The notes below the pieces were generated by a model that did no database searches, was not told the origin of the DNA, and saw nothing but the letters and a program-made list of their open reading frames with translations. A DNA stretch of 15,011 nt from Rodentolepis nana (taxonomy: Eukaryota; Platyhelminthes; Cestoda; Cyclophyllidea; Hymenolepididae). Location: positions 30,889 through 45,899 of the forward strand of contig UZAE01012332.1 of NCBI GenBank assembly GCA_900617975.1. The letters are read 5' to 3'. A program made the position numbers and the translations under genes. Below, in pieces: positions 1 through 9,100 of this stretch (position 1 is its first letter; each line of letters begins with the position of its first letter).

Positions 1-903
1 AATTCATTATCAACAAATAATAGCTTGTCTATTACTATTGAATAGTGTCATTTTTCCTGTTAGTAGTATGTGAAATTAGCCAATGCGATTACGAAAGAAA
101 GTTTAGTACAAATTTACTGCCCCTCCAGCAAACAACCAACAAATCAAAGGCCTGTATGGCTGCGCTCGAACGCACTTAGCACTTGCAATCAATCGCCACA
201 CTGGCACGAGTTACACTCAGGTAATTGGCCAAAGCGTATTATGAAGCAAATGCTGGCGCGGAATCAGCGGCAATACATGCACCTAGGGGCATAGAAACAA
301 ATGGAAACGGTCACCGTATAAGGAACAAAATGAGACCCTATACTCAATCAAGATCGGTAGATCTTAAATGCACTTAGAATAAGCAAAGATTCAGAATCCA
401 ATTCTACCCTCACCAATCGAATGCAAATTTTGTGTTTCTCACTTTGTTTCAATTACGATTAAAGGGGAGGAGTTGAAACGCAATTCGTTAGGAAATTAAT
501 TCGGATAAATTTTGATTTGATTTTTATTAGTTAGGTCATTTAAAGTTTATTCGTAGTTCAAATACTTGTAAAATGGGTTGTCGGAAATTGATTTAAGGTT
601 GATTAGTTATAACTAGAATGGTTGAAGCGCAATTTCACCTCCGGTTTGAGTTTTCTTTGTCTTGTTTGTTTCCTGAATATTTTGCTAGCATTATTACCCA
701 TAATGATATAAAAATGAATTGGCATGTTCTTGCCAAGGATGAGAAATATTCTAGTGAGAAAGGCAGTCAGAATTGCTGAATTTTCTACTCTCTGATTAGG
801 TGTCAGCCTAGCTTGTGATATCCAAGAGGATCTATGCATATTTTGGTTTTTTTGCTTCTGGATGACCTAATTGGAACGATACTCAGGGCTAACCAGACAG
901 TTA
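1..903. other. Unrecognised AT-rich flank, no supported gene
   Basis: I see no supported gene here. A GC-richer patch at about 110-300 has an open frame on the plus strand (70-294), but it begins at a GTG, has no recognisable domain and no clear splice context. A CAG-GTAATT at about 218-226 could be read as a splice donor but stands alone. The open frame at 603-839 on the minus strand has no recognisable motif. The stretch ends at the target-site duplication of the LINE insertion. Confidence 0.5.
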
Positions 904-915
904 TTTTAATGGAGC
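904..915 (+). repeat. Left target-site duplication of LINE insertion
   Basis: TTTTAATGGAGC here matches TTTAAATGGAGC at 1504-1515 at 11 of 12 positions. The right copy directly follows the TAA-repeat tail. The left copy directly precedes the first codon in frame with the RNase H fragment. This is the direct repeat expected from target-primed reverse transcription, and it fixes the insertion's left end at 916. Confidence 0.8.
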
Positions 916-1443
916 TACGAATGTAAAAAACTCTATCAACTGCTGAGAGAAAAAAGCAAAACATTGGTCCAACAATGGATTCATGAACACTGTGGCATTA
1001 AAGGCAATGAGCTTGCTGATACACTTGCTAAGAAGGGGACAAAAATTTTGTAAGGCATAGACGTGCCAATGTCTTTCCCCACAATGAACATCTTAACCAG
1101 GAGAGAATTCAAGACCTCAGGGGGCAACGAACTTAAATCTCGAACAAAGGAGTTACAGTGGATAGTGGCACTCTCCGATATAGCTGACTGGCCAAGAATC
1201 GAAGCCATTGCTGAGTTTAGACTACGTACCGGACACGATTGCTTGGCAAAACACCTTCACAGATTGGGAGTATACACTCAATCCACATGCCCTCTATGTA
1301 ACCTACAGGAGGAAATGGAGAAGACCCACCTGATTCGGTGTCCAGGCCTAAAGACAGCGACGGAAAGCCAGAGATACTGGGAAGCAAGAAGACGGCTAAT
1401 GAACTGCTATAAATGTACCCCCCCCCACCCATGGGGAAGCTGA
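916..1443 (+). pseudogene. LINE ORF2 C-terminus: RNase H end plus CCHC motif, one internal stop
   Basis: One reading frame runs from the truncation point at 916 to TGA at 1441-1443 (175 codons before the stop), broken only by TAA at 1051-1053. Numbering from 916, residues 21-35 carry the RNase H block WIHEHCGIKGNELAD. His25 and Asp35 have the same 10-residue spacing as the conserved His and last catalytic Asp of RNase HI. The earlier catalytic acidic residues are lost with the 5' truncation. Residues 125-142 form a C-x2-C-x9-H-x3-C motif (CPLC at 125-128, His138, Cys142), as at the C-terminus of many RNase H-bearing LINEs. The FRLRTGHDCLAKHL-type segment just before it is typical of arthropod copies. 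A 126-codon open stretch after the stop begins with GTG and is only the downstream part of this broken frame. No frameshift is needed, so decay is modest. Confidence 0.88.
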
Positions 1444-1503
1444 AGTCAAAGTTTAAGGGCTAATGATAAATAACACAAAGCCTGCAATTTAAAATAATAA
1501 TAA
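1435..1503 (+). repeat. LINE 3' tail shared with the short dispersed element
   Basis: From GAAGCTGAAGTC to the TAA repeats, this stretch aligns with the last ~60 bp of the short dispersed element (for example 2440-2505), differing by scattered substitutions and a small gap. AAGGGCTAATGATAA at 1455-1469 is identical to 2458-2472. In LINE biology the 3' end is where the reverse transcriptase engages its RNA, so a shared tail suggests shared mobilisation machinery. That link is inferred; the sequence match is seen. Confidence 0.8.
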
Positions 1504-1515
1504 TTTAAATGGAGC
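1504..1515 (+). repeat. Right target-site duplication of LINE insertion
   Basis: TTTAAATGGAGC directly follows the TAA-repeat tail and pairs with 904-915 with one mismatch. Because the tail is rich in A and T, the tail/duplication boundary is uncertain by one or two bases. Confidence 0.8.
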
Positions 1516-2187
1516 GGTTAATCAAGACATTTAGAGGCATTTATACCTTCCTTCAGCAGGAAAGATTCAAATGAGACTGGCAAAGAAATCTTAAGAAAAT
1601 CGGAGCTCATTTAAATTTTTACTATAAATAATACTTGAATTATTCTGAATATATGGCACTTCTGGCTTCTTCCAATCTATTATATTAAATCATTATCAAT
1701 GTTGGCGATATTTACCAGTTTCATTGACAGTTCCCACAGTTATATCTAAAAATTCGTCAATAACCCCTATTAATCGCCAATTTCTGACGTCAGCCCCAAG
1801 GCGACTAACAAAATGGGATCCTTTGTCTGGGCAGACTTTGTCCAATAAATCCTAACTCTGCAGAGATTTGCATCTTCCTGGATCGCTTCTAGACTATTTA
1901 ATTAGCTTATGTAAGATCCATTTGTGCACATTAGAGTGTAAATGATAGAGAGCAGTAATATTTCAAAGCAGGCCCGTGTATAGAGGAGGCAAAACAGACT
2001 CTGATGGATATAAAGTAGATGGATTTAACTTGATCACCTTGAATATGAATGCACTGCTTTGAAAGAGGCTCCTTGTTGCACTATATCCCAAAATGGGTGG
2101 CAAAGAATCTGCGTCAATAGAAATACCTAAGTAGTTCTAAAATGACTGTGCTCAGACCTGCACAACGCCACAGAGACATGAGGAACG
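1516..2187. other. Unrecognised AT-rich spacer
   Basis: I see no open frame, RNA gene or repeat that I can name between the LINE insertion and short-element copy 1. Confidence 0.5.
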
Positions 2188-2201
2188 ATAATAATCCTAG
2201 C
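2188..2201 (+). repeat. Left target-site duplication of short element copy 1
   Basis: ATAATAATCCTAGC is repeated perfectly at 2513-2526. The two copies flank element copy 1 exactly, which sets its ends at GGGGTGTGCG on the left and its A-rich tail on the right. Confidence 0.92.
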
Positions 2202-2512
2202 GGGGTGTGCGATAGACTTACCTCCACGTGGTGCACCCTGGGCAACGTATATTCATACGGCAAAAAAGTCTATTAACTGGCAGTTGATTTCTGACTTCAA
2301 ACTACCCTCACCCCATTGTATGTTATATTCGACTACTTCCACAGTACTCACCTCACCTTTTTTCTACCTTTGTCTTTGAAGCACTCTTCTGTTCCCCTCA
2401 CTCTCGACTTTTTTTCCACTGATGCTCCTTCCCCTCTGTGAAGCCTGAAGTCAACTAAAGGGCTAATGATAACTATCAGAACGCCTGCCATTTGAGATAA
2501 ATAAATAAAAAA
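2202..2512 (+). mobile_element. Short non-autonomous retroelement, copy 1 (full length)
   Basis: This is the best reference copy: about 311 bp, complete, with a perfect 14-bp target-site duplication. It begins GGGGTGTGCGATAGACTTAC and contains the palindromic CCACGTGG (E-box core CACGTG). A long pyrimidine-rich middle holds TATTCGACTA at about 2326-2335. It ends in a LINE-like tail with AAGGGCTAATGATAA at 2458-2472, a small TGAT-AACT-ATCA stem-loop at 2467-2478, and ATAAATAAATAAA repeats that include AATAAA signals. It has no coding capacity. Seen: copy number, ends and duplications. Inferred: movement by the LINE whose remnant lies at 916-1503. TATTCGACTA loosely resembles a Pol III B box, but internal T6 and T7 runs would terminate Pol III, so a tRNA-derived SINE is not established. 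Confidence 0.9.
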
Positions 2513-2526
2513 ATAATAATCCTAGC
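2513..2526 (+). repeat. Right target-site duplication of short element copy 1
   Basis: ATAATAATCCTAGC is a perfect match to 2188-2201 and follows the A-rich tail directly. Confidence 0.92.
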
Positions 2527-3510
2527 AATTTGGAAAAGCGTTCTAGTAATGAAAAGTTCAGCCATCACGATAGGCACAAAATCTTGAAAATACCCAGAAT
2601 CCCATCGATTTTCTGAGTTCGATCGCCAGATGCTTACTAACGCCAAGAAATATGATATTCATGGAAGTTTGTTTAGTGGTTTATATAGTGATGAAGGGAA
2701 AACATGGGCTTAAATTCGGAATATGGATGACTTTGTACGAATGTGATTTAACTAATACCTAGTGTTTTAATACATCGAAAGCAGTTTACGAGATTTTGGT
2801 GAAGTTTAGATAGAAAGAATATGACTATTTATCCATCTCACGTTTAACACCTCTAGCGCTGGTATGTTTCGTCAAATTAATACGCTAAAGCAACTTAGAT
2901 TAGCATATGTTGCCTTCAAAACTGGTAATCGGCACTAAGGTTACTAGAGACTTTGCAAGTGTGGAGACTGATTGTTCATTGTTGACAGCAAGTTTAATGG
3001 ACCCGAGCAAAAATTGTGAGCAGTGAAGAAAGTAAGTAGAATTAGGAAGTGATTCACATTTGAAGCTATGAGACCAATCTCAAGAATGCTAATGAGAGCT
3101 GGTAATTGGTGCATATAACCAGGTATTCATTGCCCATGTCCATCATCATCAAGGCAAACACGAATCGTAGTCATTGAATACTTGCATTAAATGGACTCCC
3201 ATTTGTGACCTCAAAGGCATATGCACTTTTTTTAATTTATTGGAGTTAGAGTAACAGGAACCGAGGTCACCAATTTAGTAGTTACCACACTGTGCCATGG
3301 GGAAACCAATGTACCACATAGTGGAAACTAGGACTGTGGCAGGCAGCTAACAACAGTCAATAGAAAGTGGGCTAAAATGCATTAAATAAACTGCAATATT
3401 TGTTCGAGAGAACAGGAGGGAAATGGGCGAGAGAAACGATGAGCGGAAATCACATCATTGAGTGCACAAGTGAGAAAGCAAAGGTGGTTATGAGTCATTT
3501 AGACAAAGAT
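2527..3510. other. Unrecognised spacer between element copies 1 and 2
   Basis: I see no supported gene or RNA. A 13-base string, CACTGTGCCATGG at 3288-3300, recurs at 11054-11066, and both are followed shortly by GGAAA. It may be chance or the remains of another old repeat. Confidence 0.45.
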
Positions 3511-3720
3511 TTATTTATTTATATCAAATGGCAGGCGTTTTGATGGTTATCATTAGCCCTTTAGTTGACTTCAGGCTTCACAGAAGGGAAAGAGCATCAA
3601 AGTGAAAAAAAGTCGAGAGGGGGGGGGGGTACAGAAGAGTGTTTCAAAGACGAAGGTAGAAAATGTAGAAAAAAGGTGAGGTGAGTACTGTGAAAGTAGT
3701 CGAATATGACATAGAGTGGA
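3511..3720 (-). mobile_element. Short retroelement, copy 2, 5'-truncated, minus strand
   Basis: Read on the minus strand, this copy starts near CCACTCTATGTCATATTCGA and runs to the tail, seen here as TTATTTATTT at 3511-3520. It lacks the GGGGTGTGCG head, so it is 5'-truncated by roughly 110 bp compared with copy 1. Its tail keeps the LINE-like core and a TGAT-GGTT-ATCA stem-loop (plus-strand reading, 3541-3552). The pyrimidine tract holds an 11-base homopolymer (G on the plus strand, 3619-3629). Its diagnostic bases place it with copies 1, 4 and 6. It lies directly head to head with copy 3. No target-site duplication could be recognised. Confidence 0.88.
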
Positions 3721-3957
3721 ACTACTACTACCATGGCACGACTGCTTGTCATATTCGACCGCTTCCAAAGTACTCATCTTATCTTTTTCTCTGCCTTTGT
3801 GTCTGTCTGCCTCTTTTACATCTGTAAATCGCTCTTCTGTTCCCCACCCCTCGACTTTCTGCTACTTTGATGAACCTTCCCTATGTGAAGCCCGAAGTCA
3901 ATTAAAGGACTAATGATAGCTATCAAAACGCCTGCCATTTGAAATAAATAAATAAAT
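3721..3957 (+). mobile_element. Short retroelement, copy 3, 5'-truncated, second subfamily
   Basis: This copy begins near CTACCATGGCACGACTG, matching the internal ACCATGGCTCGA-type segment of copy 5 and not the ACCATCACCCCACT-type segment of copies 1, 4 and 6. It also shares TCTGTAAAT with copy 5. The head is absent. The tail has the LINE-like core with changes (AAAGGACTAATGATAG), a fully self-complementary TGATAGCTATCA at 3914-3925, and AAATAAATAAATAAA at the end. No target-site duplication could be fixed. TGGAAC occurs at both the left edge and shortly after the tail, but this is too short and poorly placed to count. Confidence 0.87.
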
Positions 3958-4962
3958 GTTTATGGAACATGAACGCATTGTGATATTCGAATAAGCAGGC
4001 GCATAGCTGTAAAAATATAATCTTGAGAGGGACACGAGAGATTCGATTTGGGATTTTTTACTTCTTCATCACTCATTTTGGAAGACGCATCACGCCCTAC
4101 TTATGTCACTTATAAGACTTGGGGCGACCGAAAACTGGCCTTTAAAAAACATGGACGCCTGAGTAATGGCGGTCTCGGCAATAGTGCGGAGTATTAATTT
4201 CATTTTAAATGTGTAGCTTCGAACCTTACTACTTCTTCTTGATTCTCTTCGTGAAGGGAAGGTGAATTAATTTATTAGCCCTACACATAGCATTCTGTAA
4301 GCTTTCTTTTCAGCTCTCACAGATACCTGTTGGCACCTCAGGACCAAATAGAACATGAAAAATAAAGACAAGTAAACAGTATCACCATTTGATAAAGATT
4401 TTATTCTTACATTTCCATGCCACTCTTATACGTCACATAATTTTTCCATCGAGTTTACTTAACTGAGGTAATATATACATATCTATAATGCAGTAATTCT
4501 CCACCTAACTTTAACTTTTATCAGTTCAGTTCTCCTTAAGAACATAGAAAACAAGGAAATGTACTACATATTTAATAACAAAGGAACATTAAATGCTTAC
4601 AGAAGTGAGAAAATTTACATAACGCAAAAAGTATATGCAAATTAAAAAAGGAGAACTTTGAAAAAGACAAGACTATGAAGTCAAGGTCTTCATATTCCAT
4701 GTCCGATTTCATTGACAATTGACACTGAAGATATACAGCATCTGAGATCGCGACTGAAAGCTGATACGTTCATAACCAATTCGAGTCATAAGAGTCGTTA
4801 TAAAGTAATGAATCGTCCAATTAAATGAGTTTTTAATCAAATGAGAACACTGATCATGGTGATTGAAGTAAGCTTAGTAGCTTATTCCCGTATATTGCAC
4901 TGGTTTCGCCCATTATTTCCTTCGAATCTTCTCAGCATTTACCCCACTGTAGAAGCAATAAA
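3958..4962. other. Unrecognised AT-rich spacer
   Basis: I see no open frame of note, RNA gene or nameable repeat in this stretch. Confidence 0.5.
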
Positions 4963-4983
4963 GTGATGCTGGGAGCTAAGGCA

Positions 4984-5002
4984 ACCGTAGGGGAGCTACG
5001 GT
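4984..5002. repeat. Perfect 7-bp stem-loop
   Basis: ACCGTAG, then GGGAG, then CTACGGT: a perfect 7-bp inverted repeat with a 5-base loop. No T-run follows, so this is not a Pol III or bacterial-type terminator. Its function is unknown. Confidence 0.6.
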
Positions 5003-5127
5003 GCTTAAACCCAAAGTTTACAAGTCACTTCCTGTCTGTTTTATACTGCCCTACGAGGAATATTAATGGGACATTCAGAAGCAAGAAAGCTCATTGGACA
5101 ACCAACTGCAGGCAGAAGCAATCGATT

Positions 5128-5147
5128 ACGTACGCAAGTGCGTACGT
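5128..5147. repeat. Near-perfect 20-bp palindrome
   Basis: ACGTACGCA, then AG, then TGCGTACGT: two perfect 9-bp arms separated by two bases. The arms are CpG-bearing in an otherwise AT-rich window. It could be a dimeric protein-binding site or a chance palindrome. Confidence 0.65.
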
Positions 5148-5327
5148 GCATAAGTTCCCAAAAATTTCACCATCACATTGGTCGCTGCTTAAAAGCAGAA
5201 GAAGCGTCCGTAAAAGAAGCAACAAAATTAGTAGCCAAATGAGTAAACCACTAGCTGAAATATTTTGCCTTTTTATGGGAAGGAGATGACTAAGCGTTTT
5301 CAAACAAAGAAAAATATTGTAGGGCAA

Positions 5328-6640
5328 AAGGGACGATATTCCTTAATTATTGTAGAACAATACTAGAAGAATAATGCCTGGAACTGCAAGAAAAGATGGC
5401 TATTTCATAACTTAAAGTTATTTACTTTAGTTAGCTTCTCAGATAAATCATTTATTTAATCTTAAATAAATCTTATTTATATTCAGCCCTTTAACCGAAA
5501 ATTAAAATATTTGTGAAACATTAGTAGTAAATAAATTTAATCCACTTAGAAGCCCATAGGAATTCATTTCCAAACGAAAAAGGAATAGTAATATTAATTT
5601 AAGTTCGGTCCAGAAGTTGTAATAATTTTATTAGTGCGGCCGAAGCTGAGACAAAACTTCTATCACTTATGCCTTCAGAAATAAGTAGATTTTGGCCTCG
5701 AAATCATTAATTCAATTAAAATAATCCCCAGAATCGCATTTTGTGAAAATTCTTTGCATTAAATAAGTATTTTTCAGGGGAAGCAGAAATGAAGAAAACC
5801 CGATATTTTAATTCAAATTTATTCTAAAACCTAGGTCTAAATTTAATATTAGGGCGATAGAGCAGTTACATAAGTTAAATATTGATAAGATTTTAAGCTG
5901 AAATTTAAAATTCTTCTCCTTGGTTAGTGAATATGTATTTTTGTTATATGGTTAGATATTATTATCTCAAATAACAGGCTATATGATATTTTTCATTAGC
6001 CTTATATGGTAAGATATAAAATGGACTAAAAGCTGTCTTGATAAGTTAAAGCATATATTTATTTTAATTGACATACTTAAGAGGAGATTATTTACTAAAG
6101 AAGGCCGATTTGCAAAGAATTCAAAGACTTTAACTGTATCTTTAGAGTGATCACTAAAAGGGTTCACCCAGGTTTCGCTTGCAAATATCGATCATGTTTG
6201 TTCAAATGCATCTGTTGTTCGATTTCTGATTAATGTTAACTAAATTCAACGGCACGAAACCAAATGTCTTCAAGCCATTGAATTCATCCATGTCATATGT
6301 TTTAAGCGTGAAGAGAGCATTTGAGTGTTCTTTTAAATTCTCGTCATCGGAAGCCATTATCTTGGGAAATTTTATTCAAAATTAGTTTATTAACTATCTT
6401 AAAATTATATTCCGCTAAATAACTGACTACAACATGACAATCTGTTTTCCTTTTTCATCTTGAACGACTTAAATGCCCAATCTGACGTTTTCTGAAAAAG
6501 AGCAATAAGGCAGCGGATTGATTTATTATTTCGGTAAAGGATCTTTTCTTTTTTTAAATCTTGCATTTACTGAAAATAAATTCTCAAGCTTATTTAACTA
6601 ACGTCTCTAGAAATGTAAAGTTATTAGGTAGTGGAACAAG
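5328..6640. other. Very AT-rich spacer, nothing recognised
   Basis: Long runs of TTA, ATT and AAT words with frequent stops in all frames. The short minus-strand frame at 5979-6167 has no recognisable motif. I see no RNA gene or transposon end. Confidence 0.5.
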
Positions 6641-9100
6641 ATTGGAGAGTGGGAGTTTGGGAAAGCGAAAATAAGCGCAAACTTTCACTGGTATAAACCA
6701 CGCACTTGTGCTAATAGATAAGCCCATACGAAAAAATTCTCAAGAGCCCCAATCAGTTATTACCCAAGTCCGAAAAGCCCATTTTACTGGTGAAAAGAAG
6801 GAACCTCTTGCTTCAAGGCTGGCAGCCTCAAATTCGCCTTCTCTGCACATCACTGGTTATTATAGGGGAAGTTAAAACTCCACGTCTAAGCACAACCCCT
6901 CTAGTATCGTGGCATTCTCATTTGCAATACAACTCTTGCGGATACATCAGATTAAAGGCCATGTGAAAGCAAAAATGCTTTTGACTATCTACTGAGATCA
7001 CTCTCAAGCTCATGGGTACTACAATTTTCTCCCACCTATTCCTCTTAAAGGCGTTAGGCAGTTACGCTGCCTCGAGGGTTTCAAATACGTATTGCGGACG
7101 TGCAAGAATATTATTTGAAGTGTATTGGGTCAGTGCATTGAAGAGATATCAATAACATATTTTCAAATGAAGAAAATAACCATTCAATCATGGTAATATA
7201 TTCTAATTCGTTCATTAAAATACTTAATATTTTAACAGCCAAGTTGACCATATACTCTTGAAATGTTAATTCGAAACCATTTCAAATAACAATAAGGTCG
7301 GCTGTGAAATCAGCTTCATAATTCAGATGTTTTGTTCGTGTTTGTGTATCCTCAGGAAAAAAACAGCTTGAAGCACAACAAGTGGGTATTTCCTTCATAC
7401 TGCTTGGGCTAAAAATGGGTCCTTTGAAGCCTCGGTATAGGGTAAGTCACCCTCCGCTGCAAATAGTCATTTCAATTATTTACACAAAATTTTAAAAGTG
7501 GTTTATTTTAATGAATACTTGATAAGATGGGAATTTGAATGCCTGTGGGAGGTTAGCTTGGGTGAAAACAGTCTAGAAATTTTTGTCGACTTCCAATGTG
7601 CAGGTCTTAACTCTGCTTTTTTTGGAATTCAAATAGTAAAACCGTGGAGGACTATTTGCCTACGCAGCTGCTGGAAGAAAAAAAACTGAATAGAGGCAAG
7701 AAGACCGACTCTTCTTGGATAAAAATACGTTATAGGTAAGCAGTTTCTGCAAACCAGAGAACGACACCTGAAATCTAAATTTTGAATTGCCAACTTCCAT
7801 TCGCACATCATTTATAGGCCAAAGCAAGAAGTCAGATGGAGAACGACTTGTTGTGCCACTACTTTGCTCACTGCATCCTGCCGAGTTCCACCACCTCGGC
7901 CATTACTCGATGTCATTTGCTTTCCACAACTAAAACCTGTCATTTTTGCATTACTGTGAGTAATAAAATCACTTCGATTTTGGTTGAATCCCAACTAAGT
8001 TGTTAATTGTAAGTTTAGCCTTGGGGCCAGCCAGCATCCCGTCTATAAATGAGAAGTGCTATTAAACGTAAATGTTCGCAACTTCCATCAGCCATTAGAA
8101 GTAAACAACCACAACTTTGGCTTTAGTGTGTTTTTAACCATTTTAGTTGCACGTAAACAAAAATTATCTTTCAAAAGAGTCAGTTCAGTAACCAAAATGA
8201 ATATAAAATTAAATCGCCTGCTAATTGAAAGTTCGGAAAGTTCTTTGAGACATCTTTTTAATTTAATCACTTTCCCTTGAAGGTTCAAGGTCTTTATTTT
8301 AGGGTATAAATTGCACAATCTTTGTGCAGAACCTACTCTTGGTGTAATAAAAGAATGCTTTGCAAATTATTTATTGTTTATCTGCGGTATTCAAATTCAG
8401 AGAAAAGGAATAATAGAATGAATACAAGCACACTTTATCAGAGTGGTCTACTCAACAACATAAGTTCCTTCATGGATGCGAGTTTCGATTGAGTGTGATT
8501 AATGCAAGTTCAAGTCAGGCTAGTTGCTGGAAGTCTAAATCTTGATTCTCCAACTTACTTCAAAAAATGAATTAGAAACTTGGAAAGCGATTCTTATAAG
8601 GAAATCTCTTTCTTATCTTATTGAACACCAACCACAAGGAAGTTTTATAAGCAGACTTTTGTTGACATCAACTCACTGCAAATGAAAGCGAAATTGCGAG
8701 AAACCGGGGTAGTTAGGAACCGCAGACCTTTTTGTGAAGAATGAAGAAGATTACGATATAATGAAAGCTTATTCAAACTCAACTCTACAAAAAGTTCAGT
8801 TGACAATTCGGGATTTTAAATGAAATAAGGTCCGTTAATCCTTTGACGCACACTCCTACTGCTCATATTCTCACTTAAAACAGGATCGTTGCCCCCTTTC
8901 CTGAGGTCTTAAATATTTCCACATGAGTATAAGTTGTTTGCTTTGCTTCAGGAAATAAGTGATTATAAATTATAAACATATATTATTTTTAGTGAGTATA
9001 AGTCTCCCAAGTCGAAATTATATGCTTTAGTTACCTTAGGCATCAATATCGAGTGATTCTTATCGAATTTTCTTGATCTGTTCAGTCATGCCCAGACACA
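6641..9100. other. Unrecognised spacer
   Basis: Several short open frames (for example 7498-7689 plus, 8056-8280 plus and 7629-7811 minus) show no domain, and they overlap each other on both strands as chance frames do. A small perfect stem-loop, AGGCAG-TTACG-CTGCCT, lies at 7056-7072. No element ends, tRNA boxes or retroelement tails were recognised. Confidence 0.45.

Larger units (their letters stand above)
916..1503 (+). mobile_element. 5'-truncated I-like non-LTR retrotransposon (LINE) insertion
   Basis: This insertion is the 3' end of a non-LTR retrotransposon. It holds the end of the RNase H domain, a C-terminal CCHC motif, a stop codon at 1441-1443, a short 3' UTR and a tail ending in AATAATAATAA-type repeats. 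Seen directly: the coding remnant, the tail and a 12-bp flanking direct repeat. Known of the family: I-superfamily LINEs carry RNase H after the reverse transcriptase, the I factor ends in TAA repeats, and 5' truncation is routine because reverse transcription often stops early. The endonuclease and reverse transcriptase are absent, so this copy cannot move itself. The clade call rests on RNase H plus the TAA tail; R1 or LOA-like relatives are not excluded. Confidence 0.85.
3511..3957. repeat. Head-to-head inverted pair of short elements
   Basis: Copies 2 and 3 are arranged with tails outward and truncated heads almost touching, giving two complementary arms of about 210-235 bp with little or no spacer. 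By eye the arms match at roughly three quarters of positions. RNA read through this segment on either strand could fold into a long imperfect hairpin. Because the two arms belong to different subfamilies, they look like two separate insertions, not one fold-back copying event. Confidence 0.8.
4963..5327. other. GC-richer patch with two palindromes, coding status unresolved
   Basis: A plus-strand frame is open at 4963-5289 (108 codons), the longest stretch of its kind between the retroelements, but its product shows no domain, signal peptide or membrane segment that I recognise. Two stem-loop sequences lie inside it (4984-5002 and 5128-5147), which is unusual for coding sequence. I do not call it a gene; a short non-coding element or an old repeat fragment would look the same. 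Confidence 0.25.

Noticed and set aside
70..294. 74-codon plus-strand frame in a GC-richer patch
   Set aside because: It starts at GTG, has no recognised domain and no supported splice sites, so it is not called as a gene.
981..1432. Minus-strand open frames (981-1208 and 1217-1432)
   Set aside because: They are antisense shadows of the LINE RNase H/CCHC coding remnant on the plus strand.
2325..2335. ATATTCGACTA as a Pol III B box of a tRNA-derived SINE
   Set aside because: Only the TTCGA-T core fits GGTTCGANTCC, no A box is found at the usual distance, and internal T-runs follow. Kept only as a weak resemblance.
8056..8318. Open frames on both strands at 8056-8280 and 8088-8318
   Set aside because: They overlap in opposite directions in AT-rich DNA, with no motif in either product; a chance pair.
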